Assembly (NCBI GenBank): GCA_017627975.1
Contig: JAGAFT010000063.1
Coordinates: 1-19,061 of the forward strand
Source of the DNA: Oscillospiraceae bacterium
Lineage (GTDB): Bacteria > Bacillota_A > Clostridia > Oscillospirales > Oscillospiraceae
Direction of reading: 5' to 3'
DNA: 19,061 bases
The position numbers were made by a program, and so were the translations under genes. The notes beneath the pieces are model-generated. The model worked only from the letters and a program-made list of their open reading frames with translations, did not search any database and was not told where the DNA came from. This document shows positions 7,298-14,015 of the stretch, piece after piece (within the stretch, counting starts at the first letter, position 1; every line of letters begins with the position of its first letter).

Positions 7298-9289
7298 ATG
7301 CAGATTATTGATTTCAATTCCACCCGATGCCGGCATTGCTACAAGTGCGTCAGAAACTGCGAAATCAAAGCGATCTCTGTGCGCGGCGGCCGTGCGGTCA
7401 TCATGGAGGATCACTGCGTTCTCTGCGGGCGATGTCTGGCCGTCTGTCCGCAGGAGGCCAAAACCCTCACCAGTGAGCTGCCGCAGGTAAAGGCCATGAT
7501 ACGCCGCGGCGAGCGGGTTGCAGCTCAGCTCGCGCCGTCCTATGTCGGCCTGCTGGAGTTTCAGCAGATCGGTCAGGTCCGCGCCGCCCTGCGGAAGCTG
7601 GGCTTTGCGGATGTGTTTGAGACGGCCGAGGGCGCCGCCGCGGTCACCGACGCCTACCTGCAGCTCATGGAAGAGAGCCGGATGGACAACATCATCACCA
7701 CTTGCTGTCCTGCCGTCAACGACATGATCGAGATGTACTTCCCGGCACTTGTGCCCGCTCTCGCCCCTGTGGTTTCCCCGATGATCGCTTCCGGCCGCAT
7801 CATCAAGCAGAAGCTCGGCTGCGATACACGCGTCGTCTTTGTCGGCCCCTGCATCGCGAAGCGGAAGGAAGCCCGGGATTCTCGCCATGCGGATGCCGTC
7901 GACGCCGTGATCAGCTTTGACGAGCTGAAGCACTGGCTGGCGGAAGAGGCTGTCCGGATCGAGGACTGTGAGGACGAGCCTTTCCCCTTCAACCCGGCGG
8001 TCAACCGGCTGTATCCCGTGACCGGAGGCGTTCTTGCCTCGGTTCGGGCAGGGTTCTCCGAAGAAGCGTCCCACCGCTACCGCCAGTTTGCCGTCCACGG
8101 TCTCTCCAACTGTATTGAACTCTGCCGGGATATCGAAGCCGGCTCGGTCCACCGCTGCGTGATCGAAATGAACAGCTGCGAAAACGGCTGCATCAAGGGG
8201 CCCGCCGTCAGTGGGAAGGGTGTTTACCCCTACAAGATCAAGCTGGATATGCAGGATGCGATCCGGCCGGATCCCGTCCCGCAGGAGGATCTCCGGTGCA
8301 GCATGGAGGGCGTCTGTCTTGACAAGCAGTTTGAAGACCGCTCCCACGACGAACCCGTTCCAACCGAAGAAGAGATCCGGGAAATTCTTGCGAAGACCGG
8401 CAAGCACGGTCCGGAAGACGAGCTCAACTGCGGCGCCTGCGGCTATGCAAGCTGCCGCGAGAAAGCCATCGCCGTTTTCCTCGGAAAAGCGGAGCTGGAG
8501 ATGTGCATTCCCTATCTGACTTCTCAGGCCGAGTCCATGGCAAACCTGATTCTGAACGAGAGTCCAAACGCCGTGATCATCGCCGACGCCTCCGGTCATA
8601 TTCTGGAATATGCCGCTGTGGGCGAGCGTTTCTTCCACGTCAGCAGGGAACAGGCGCTGAAAGCCAGCCTCTCCGATCTGATCAATCCGCAGGATTGGGA
8701 AACCGTCCAGCAGACGCATCATAACATCTACGGCAAAAAGGTCTATTACAAATACTATGACCTCTGGACACTGCAGAATGTTGTTTACATCCCCAAGCTG
8801 AACGCCACGCTGATGACCTTCATCGACATCACGGCCCAGGAAAAGCGCCTCCGTCAAGAGCAGGAAGCCCGGAACGCGACGATGGAAATGGCCCAGAACG
8901 TCATCCGCAACCAGATGTTCACCGCCCAGAAGATCGCAAGTCTCCTCGGCGAGACCACCGCGGAGACCAAGATGACCCTGACCCGGCTGATGAACGTCAT
9001 GCAGGACAAGGCCTATGAGCAGGGCGGAGACAGCGACGCACCGGCAGCGGAGACGGTCGATCTTCCGTCGTTCTCCGGCGACGATTCCGCTTTGCAGACC
9101 GAAACCGCATCGCCGTTCGGCGGAAGCAGGATTCCCGACCCCTTCGACGACCTGCCCATGGCTCCCGCTTCCGGGAAGCCGAAGCTCAAGATCAACACGA
9201 AGTATGCCAGGCCCGCTCCGGACCTCACCTCCGGCCGGGAGACCGCTTCGCCTGAAAACTCCCGCGAAGGCGCCGGGGACGCCCTATGA
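7298..9289 (+). CDS. hydS: Putative sensory [FeFe] hydrogenase with PAS domain (group C, HydS)
   Basis: This 663-residue protein probably senses H2 or redox state rather than acting as bulk hydrogenase. In order: two [4Fe-4S] ferredoxin motifs (Cys11/14/17/21, Cys40/43/46/50); an H-cluster domain with TTCCPAVN (Cys136, Cys137), VGPCIAKRKE (Cys185) and MNSCENGC (Cys294, Cys298); a CGACG...C iron-sulfur module (Cys378/381/386/403); a PAS domain (about 412-520); a helix with QKIASLLGE (544-552); and a Pro/Ser/Asp-rich tail (570-663). The fused Fe-S/PAS half and the non-canonical H-cluster motifs match group C sensory enzymes. Its stop overlaps the PP2C start (ATGA), the neighbour expected for the phosphatase-linked subgroup. 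The family assignment is strong; the ligand and output are inferred. Confidence 0.9.
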   Translation: MQIIDFNSTRCRHCYKCVRNCEIKAISVRGGRAVIMEDHCVLCGRCLAVCPQEAKTLTSELPQVKAMIRRGERVAAQLAPSYVGLLEFQQIGQVRAALRKLGFADVFETAEGAAAVTDAYLQLMEESRMDNIITTCCPAVNDMIEMYFPALVPALAPVVSPMIASGRIIKQKLGCDTRVVFVGPCIAKRKEARDSRHADAVDAVISFDELKHWLAEEAVRIEDCEDEPFPFNPAVNRLYPVTGGVLASVRAGFSEEASHRYRQFAVHGLSNCIELCRDIEAGSVHRCVIEMNSCENGCIKGPAVSGKGVYPYKIKLDMQDAIRPDPVPQEDLRCSMEGVCLDKQFEDRSHDEPVPTEEEIREILAKTGKHGPEDELNCGACGYASCREKAIAVFLGKAELEMCIPYLTSQAESMANLILNESPNAVIIADASGHILEYAAVGERFFHVSREQALKASLSDLINPQDWETVQQTHHNIYGKKVYYKYYDLWTLQNVVYIPKLNATLMTFIDITAQEKRLRQEQEARNATMEMAQNVIRNQMFTAQKIASLLGETTAETKMTLTRLMNVMQDKAYEQGGDSDAPAAETVDLPSFSGDDSALQTETASPFGGSRIPDPFDDLPMAPASGKPKLKINTKYARPAPDLTSGRETASPENSREGAGDAL

Positions 9290-10467
9290 ACATCACGACG
9301 GAAATAGCCAGCCGGAGTCTGAACCATGTCGGTGAGATTCTCTGCGGCGATCAGGTGCAGATCGTCCACCGCAGCGACTCGGACATTCTGATTCTCGCCG
9401 ACGGCATGGGCAGCGGCGTCCGTGCCAACATGCTCTCGACCCTCACAAGCCAGATTTTCGGCAAAATGCTTCTGGAAGGCGCCTCGCTGGAGGAATGCGT
9501 GGAGACGGTCATCGACACGCTGCCCGATGATCCGCGGACCGGCGTGTCCTATTCGACCTTTACCGTCCTGCAGATTTTCCACGACGGCAGAGGAATTCTC
9601 TATGAATATGAAAATCCCGGCTGTATCTTCATCCGGGATAACAGCCTGATCCCGATCCCGGAAAACATCCGGATCATCTCAGGCCGACAGATCAACACCT
9701 TCCGCTTTACCGCACAGATCGGAGATACGTTCCTGATCATGAGCGACGGGACCATCCACGCCGGGCTCGGCGATCTGATGAGCTTCGGATGGCCCTGGGA
9801 GGACATCGCCGACTTTGCCCTGCGCGGCCATAAAGACGGCCAGTCCCCTCTGCGGGAAGCAATGCGGATCTGTGAAACCTGCAACGACCTCTACTCCGGC
9901 AGGCCGGGCGACGACACCACGGTCGCCTGCGTCCATGTGACCCGCCGCACCCAGCTGCACCTGATGACAGGCCCGGCGCGGGATAAGGCCGACGACGTAC
10001 GTATGGTGCAGGCCCTTATGAGCGGCGACCGCTCAGTGAAGCGAATCGTAAGCGGCGGCACCAGCGCCTCGATCGTTTCACGCGTGCTCAACCGGCCGAT
10101 GCGGGTCTCGATGGAATACGACGACTCCGGCCTGCCGCCCGAGGGCTTCATCGAAGGGATCGACCTGGTCACGGAGGGCGTGCTGACCCTGGCCCGGGTG
10201 ATCCAGATTCTGAAGGAATACGCCCGGCCCGAGCATGTCGACGAAAACTTCTTCAAGCGCCTGGACGAACCGAATCCCGCCGCGAAGGTCGCCCGGATGA
10301 TCATTGAGGACTGCACGGAGGTCCATCTCTATGTCGGCACGGCGGTCAACGCCGCTTACCAGAACCCCGATCTCCCGCTGGAGCTCGGGCTCCGGATGAA
10401 CCTGACCAGGCAGCTTTCCGAAGCCATCGAAGCCATCGGAAAGGCAGTGGAGGTCGACACTTTCTAA
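9286..10467 (+). CDS. SpoIIE-family PP2C Ser/Thr phosphatase, HydS partner
   Basis: This is a metal-dependent protein phosphatase of the SpoIIE/RsbU type, probably soluble since no membrane segment is seen. Metal-binding motifs are intact: ADGMGSG (Asp39), SDGTIHAG (Asp154) and GDDTTV (Asp209, Asp210). The catalytic domain covers about residues 1-220. A second part, about 221-393, contains an unusual SGGTSASIVSRVLNRP stretch near residue 258 that is not part of the PP2C core. The gene overlaps hydS by four bases, so the two are made together, and HydS is the natural candidate to control it. The expected substrate would be a phosphorylated anti-anti-sigma-like or kinase partner, but no such gene is in the window. 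It is homologous to the phosphatase at 12134-13189. Confidence 0.88.
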   Translation: MNITTEIASRSLNHVGEILCGDQVQIVHRSDSDILILADGMGSGVRANMLSTLTSQIFGKMLLEGASLEECVETVIDTLPDDPRTGVSYSTFTVLQIFHDGRGILYEYENPGCIFIRDNSLIPIPENIRIISGRQINTFRFTAQIGDTFLIMSDGTIHAGLGDLMSFGWPWEDIADFALRGHKDGQSPLREAMRICETCNDLYSGRPGDDTTVACVHVTRRTQLHLMTGPARDKADDVRMVQALMSGDRSVKRIVSGGTSASIVSRVLNRPMRVSMEYDDSGLPPEGFIEGIDLVTEGVLTLARVIQILKEYARPEHVDENFFKRLDEPNPAAKVARMIIEDCTEVHLYVGTAVNAAYQNPDLPLELGLRMNLTRQLSEAIEAIGKAVEVDTF

Positions 10468-10552
10468 ACCGGCAGGCTTTATGAACGCAACAACTACACG
10501 GTGCCGCCCGCAGATCCGTGGACCGCATCTTTAAACACATAAGGGAGGACAA

Positions 10553-12022
10553 ATGGTTACAAACGACAGAACCACCAGCGACATCACAAAACGCATCTTC
10601 CGGGAGGTCGCAAAACTCACCTGGAACGGAGAATTGGAAAGCAAGAAGGAGTTTCTTCCGGAGACAATCATTCCGGGACCGCTTCCCCAATTTCGCTGCT
10701 GCATTTATCGCGAGCGCGAGATCATCCGCCAGCGCGTACGCCTGGCCCGCGGGCAGTGCCCGGGTAAGACCGACACGGCCAACATCGTTCAGGTGATCCC
10801 TGCCGCCTGCGACGACTGCGCGATCTCTTCCTATTCCGTGACGGACAACTGTCACGGCTGTCTCGGTCACGCCTGTTACGAATCCTGCCGTTTCGGCGCA
10901 GTCTCCATCGTACGGGATCACGGCAAAATCCGGGCTCATATCGACCCGCAGAAATGCCGGGAATGCGGCATGTGCGCGAAGAACTGCCCCTACCAGGTCA
11001 TCGTGCATCAGGTGCGTCCCTGCAAGCAGGCCTGCCCGGTCGGAGCGATCACCATGGACGAAGAGAGCGGGCTCTGCCGGATCGATGAGACCAAGTGTAT
11101 CCAGTGCGGCCACTGCATCCACGCCTGCCCCTTCGGTGCGCTCGGCGCAAAAACCTTCCTTGTCGATGTCATCCATATGATTCTGGCCGGGCGCAAGGTC
11201 TACGCCATGGTCGCTCCCGCCGTGGAGGGCCAGTTCGGCCCCGACATCACACCCGACTCCTGGCGTGTTGCCCTGAAGAAGGCCGGCTTCGCTGACATGA
11301 TCGAAGTCGCCCTCGGCGGAGACCTGACCGCCGCGGCCGAAGCGGATGAATGGGCGGAAGCCTTTGAGCAAGGTGAGAAGAAAACGACCTCCTGCTGCCC
11401 GGCGTTTGTCAACATGATCCGCAAGCACTTCCCGACCCTGAGCGGGAACATCTCCACCACGGTGAGTCCCATGTGCGCCGTCTCCCGTATGATCAAGGAG
11501 CAGGAGCCTGACGCCATCACGGTCTTCATCGGCCCGTGCCAGGCCAAGAAGAGCGAGGCCCTGGACATCACCATCAGCAACAATGCCGACTATGTCCTCA
11601 CCTTTGACGAGGCGGTCGAGATGCTGCGCGGCAAGGACATCGAGCTTGAGCCCGCGGAGAACTATACCCAGCAGGGCTCCACCTACGGAAAGCGTTTCGG
11701 CAACAGCGCCGGTGTTACCGCCGCCGTGCTGCAGTGCCTGAAGGAACAGGAGATCGATGCAAGCGACATCTCCGTCAAGGTCTGCAACGGCGCCGTGGAG
11801 TGCAAGAATGCTCTTACTCTGATGAAGCTCGGCAGACTTCCCGAGAACTTCATGGAGGGCATGATCTGCGAAGGCGGCTGCGTCAGCGGTCCGTCCAGAC
11901 AGAAGGCTCTCAACGAGCTGAAGCGAGACCGCGACGCCATGATCGGCCGCGCAGACGGCAGAGGCGTCCATGAGAACTTAAAAATCATGAACGTAGAGCA
12001 GGTTCCCATGCACCGCGACTGA
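10553..12022 (+). CDS. [FeFe] hydrogenase, group B-like, monomeric
   Basis: This 489-residue iron-only hydrogenase probably produces or consumes H2 with ferredoxin as partner. The N-terminal half is cysteine-rich. It has C86/C89, a CHGCLGHAC...C set (Cys100/103/108/112), a ferredoxin motif at Cys135/138/141/145, an extra pair Cys157/161, and another ferredoxin motif at Cys182/185/188/192. The H-cluster domain has TTSCCPAF (Cys281, Cys282), IGPCQAKKSE (Cys329) and MICEGGC (Cys439, Cys443). These deviate from the group A motifs (TSCCPGW, MPCxxKxxE) in the way known for group B. The start has a strong AGGGAGG SD. It lies 85 bases after the phosphatase gene with no clear promoter between, so it is probably the last gene of the sensory operon. 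HydE/F/G maturases must be elsewhere. Confidence 0.9.
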   Translation: MVTNDRTTSDITKRIFREVAKLTWNGELESKKEFLPETIIPGPLPQFRCCIYREREIIRQRVRLARGQCPGKTDTANIVQVIPAACDDCAISSYSVTDNCHGCLGHACYESCRFGAVSIVRDHGKIRAHIDPQKCRECGMCAKNCPYQVIVHQVRPCKQACPVGAITMDEESGLCRIDETKCIQCGHCIHACPFGALGAKTFLVDVIHMILAGRKVYAMVAPAVEGQFGPDITPDSWRVALKKAGFADMIEVALGGDLTAAAEADEWAEAFEQGEKKTTSCCPAFVNMIRKHFPTLSGNISTTVSPMCAVSRMIKEQEPDAITVFIGPCQAKKSEALDITISNNADYVLTFDEAVEMLRGKDIELEPAENYTQQGSTYGKRFGNSAGVTAAVLQCLKEQEIDASDISVKVCNGAVECKNALTLMKLGRLPENFMEGMICEGGCVSGPSRQKALNELKRDRDAMIGRADGRGVHENLKIMNVEQVPMHRD

Positions 12023-12074
12023 AATTACTTCTCTTCAGCTCCCTTTTCTGAAATATCAATCCTTTACAGCAAAC

Positions 12075-12118
12075 AAAACCATCCGGGTTCAAAATGAACT
12101 GCCCGGATGGTTTTCTCT
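12075..12118. terminator. Bidirectional intrinsic terminator
   Basis: A perfect 13-bp inverted repeat (12075-12087 with 12102-12114, core CCATCCGGG/CCCGGATGG) is flanked by A and T runs on both sides. The inner TTC/GAA can extend the stem. It lies between the 3' ends of two convergent genes, the group B-like hydrogenase and the second phosphatase, and is well formed for terminating both. Confidence 0.9.
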
Positions 12119-12133
12119 GTATCATTTTGTATC

Positions 12134-13189
12134 TCAGCAGAAGCCCAGCGTGACGCTCTTTCCCGCTTCTTCCAGCAGCTTCCGGAGACGCAGCGTCAAC
12201 TCTACTACGTCGGATTCCTTCTTCTCCTGTTCCGGTTCAGGCGCAGCTGCGCAGAGCACAAGGTTCACATCACTGGCCTGCTCTGTCAGCATCGTCAGCA
12301 GCTTCGAGGCTTCGTCCTGTTCCTGTCCCGCCCCGAGGCTCATCATCCCGTCCTGAAGATAGCGCTCCAGCAGGGAGATCGTCTCCCGGATCGTCTCCGG
12401 GCTGCAGGTCACGGAAACATTCTCCTGCGCCGGAGAGCCGCACCGGGCTTCCTTCTCTGTCGGGAGGCTTCCGTCAGCCGCTCCGATCCGCAGATTCACC
12501 GTCAGCCGCTCCCGCAGGCGAAGCACCGCCACCGTGGTGTCGTCGTGAAACTCATAGAGGTCCAGTGCCTGTGCCGCGGAGACCACTTCGGCCGCCACAC
12601 GCCTCGCTCCGTCGTCCGGCCCGATGTTCCGGGAGAGATAGTCCTCCATCTCCCTGCGGTCCCAGCCGGCATAGGTGGTGACGCCCCGCCCCGCTTCGGA
12701 GATTCCGTCGCTGAAGAGGATCAGCATGTCTCCGCTCTTCATCGTGAGACCGCTCTCGAGGACGGTCTTTTCCCCGAATTCGTAAGATGCCATCGGATAA
12801 GCCAGGGGAACGCCATCCCGCATAAACACCGCGGGCGGGTTGTCGTACTGCACAAGCCGGACTTCCCTTCCCTCTGCGGACACCAGTGTGAACGTGGAAT
12901 AGGCCAGGTTGTGCTTTCTCGTCACGGGCAGTACCTTCTCGACCGCGCATAGGCTCTCGCCGACAGGGAATCCGGCTTCTGTCAGTTGGGATACCAGCGC
13001 CGAAGTCAGCGTGGAAGCAATCGCGGCCTGAATCCCGGAGCCCAGTCCGTCGGCCAGCACAAGCTGCACCCGGTCCCGGCTTCGCTTTACGGTCGCAGTG
13101 TCGCCGCAGATTGCCTCTCCGTGCTTCATCTGTCGGACAATCCCGATCTCCCAGCAGAGGTTCTGATCCAGGCGCTTTCCGTCAGGCAT
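12134..13189 (-). CDS. Second SpoIIE-family PP2C phosphatase
   Basis: This is a 351-residue phosphatase homologous to the one at 9286-10467. Metal-site motifs are intact: ADGLGSG (Asp47), SDGISEAG (Asp161) and HDDTTV (Asp216, Asp217). The stretch YSTFTLV...YDNPPAVFMRDG matches YSTFTVL...YENPGCIFIRDN of the first enzyme. The catalytic part is about residues 1-225. The C-terminal 125 residues differ from those of the first phosphatase, lack its SGGTS stretch and end in a cysteine (LGFC). The start ATG overlaps the 3' end of the upstream PAS gene by eight bases, repeating the sensor-phosphatase coupling seen with HydS. No transmembrane segment is seen. The substrate is unknown. Confidence 0.88.
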   Translation of the reverse strand: MPDGKRLDQNLCWEIGIVRQMKHGEAICGDTATVKRSRDRVQLVLADGLGSGIQAAIASTLTSALVSQLTEAGFPVGESLCAVEKVLPVTRKHNLAYSTFTLVSAEGREVRLVQYDNPPAVFMRDGVPLAYPMASYEFGEKTVLESGLTMKSGDMLILFSDGISEAGRGVTTYAGWDRREMEDYLSRNIGPDDGARRVAAEVVSAAQALDLYEFHDDTTVAVLRLRERLTVNLRIGAADGSLPTEKEARCGSPAQENVSVTCSPETIRETISLLERYLQDGMMSLGAGQEQDEASKLLTMLTEQASDVNLVLCAAAPEPEQEKKESDVVELTLRLRKLLEEAGKSVTLGFC

Positions 13190-13694
13190 GCTTCTTTCCC
13201 TCGTCCGGCCGGATCGCGTTCTTCAGTTCGCGCAGCGCGATCTGCATGTCTGCCGCGTCCTCGCCCAGAAGCCCCGCGACCTCCTGAACCAGCCGGAGGT
13301 GCTTCTCGTTCATGGCCTCCGCCAGTTCCGCCGCACGCCGTTCCCGCTTCCGAAGCAGCTCCTGCTGCTCACAAAGCTCTGTCACGTCCCGCATCAGGCA
13401 GAGGTAGACGGCATGTTCCCGGTCTCCCAGGAAGGTACGCTCCAGGCGGCGACCGGGCTGGGACGAAACCTCATCGATGAAGTGCGCGTTCCGGCCGTCT
13501 CTCAGCCGGGCGAAGCCGCTCTCATCCATAATTGCGCTGACAGGGCTTCCCTTGAGCCCCGTTTCTTCCGCAGCACCGAGAAAGCGCCTTGCCGCGCGGT
13601 TGATCGCCGTGATCCCGAGATCGCCGTCAACCGCCAGAATCCCGTCCGGGATGAGATCCAGGATTCTGTCGTATGTTCCGTACTCCTGCTCCAA
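13182..13694 (-). CDS. Stand-alone PAS-domain sensor protein paired with PP2C
   Basis: This 170-residue cytoplasmic protein has a PAS domain at about residues 7-105 (LDLIPDGILAVDGDLGI and the closing YLCLMRDVTE). A charged coiled coil follows, then a helix with QEVAGLLGEDAAD (137-149) that aligns with QKIASLLGETTAE in HydS. It has no kinase, hydrogenase or DNA-binding domain, so its only evident partner is the phosphatase gene it overlaps. The start is set at TTG 13694 because a strong GGGGGG SD lies seven bases upstream. The ATG at 13829 lies inside the membrane-protein remnant and adds a non-PAS segment. The signal it senses is unknown. No clear promoter lies directly upstream, so it may depend on readthrough. 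Confidence 0.75.
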   Translation of the reverse strand: MEQEYGTYDRILDLIPDGILAVDGDLGITAINRAARRFLGAAEETGLKGSPVSAIMDESGFARLRDGRNAHFIDEVSSQPGRRLERTFLGDREHAVYLCLMRDVTELCEQQELLRKRERRAAELAEAMNEKHLRLVQEVAGLLGEDAADMQIALRELKNAIRPDEGKKHA

Positions 13695-13728
13695 AACACT
13701 ACCCCCCTGTTCGACATAGATCAGTCCG

Positions 13729-13911
13729 TCATGCTGTCCGCCTGTACAAAGCTTCCGCTCCGCACAGAGCTTCTTTCTTCTGTCCGCTTGCCGCAAATAC
13801 CCAGAAGCAGATGAGCAGACCGAAGGCAACGATGTACCAGATCACCTGCGCGCCGCCGAAGAAGCCGATCATCAGGGCCATCAGCATGGCGCCGAGCGGC
13901 ATCGCGATACC
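13729..13911 (-). pseudogene. C-terminal remnant of a polytopic membrane protein, possibly an MFS transporter
   Basis: On the minus strand an open frame ending at TGA 13731-13729 encodes about 60 residues that look like the end of a membrane transporter. It contains a hydrophobic Gly-rich helix (PLGAMLMALMIGFFGG), a second helix (VIWYIVAFGLLICFWVFAAS) and a basic/hydrophilic tail (GQKKEAL...YRRTA). There is no start of its own; the frame begins exactly where similarity to hypF ends, near 13910. The MFS assignment rests only on general appearance. It stops 34 bases before the PAS gene, so the original transporter gene probably headed the PAS-PP2C operon. Confidence 0.5.
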
Positions 13912-14003
13912 TTCAGACCATGCTCACGCACCAGGAGGTGGATAAACGGACGGAAGCCCACTCCCTGGACGATCCCTTTGACTTTGATTTCTGCAGCATG
14001 CAT
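13881..14003 (-). pseudogene. Truncated hypF fragment (acylphosphatase N-terminus), fused at its end
   Basis: A 40-codon frame starting at ATG 14003 encodes MHAAEIKVKGIVQGVGFRPF, followed by IHLLVREHGLK. This matches the N-terminus of the intact HypF in this window (MYTQAVEVKIKG...), with roughly 85-90% nucleotide identity over about 90 bases by eye. Similarity ends abruptly near 13910, and the frame reads nine out-of-frame codons into the membrane-protein remnant before a TGA. GFRPF is typical of HypF rather than free acylphosphatases. It begins 12 bases after the hsdR stop and has an SD-like GAGG, so it may still be translated. It is almost certainly non-functional for maturation. Confidence 0.8.
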
Positions 14004-14015
14004 TCCGCTTTTCCT

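Noticed and set aside
6827..8857. A 676-codon minus-strand frame opposite hydS
   Set aside because: It is antisense to a clear [FeFe] hydrogenase with all cysteine motifs, has no family similarity and runs through the divergent promoter region.
10346..11971. A 541-codon minus-strand frame opposite the group B-like hydrogenase
   Set aside because: It is the complement of a conserved cysteine-rich gene and has no recognisable domain or suitable start signal.
13881..14003. The 40-codon ORF as a free acylphosphatase or a new small protein
   Set aside because: It carries the HypF-type GFRPF motif, is far too short for an acylphosphatase and changes into unrelated sequence out of frame near codon 32.
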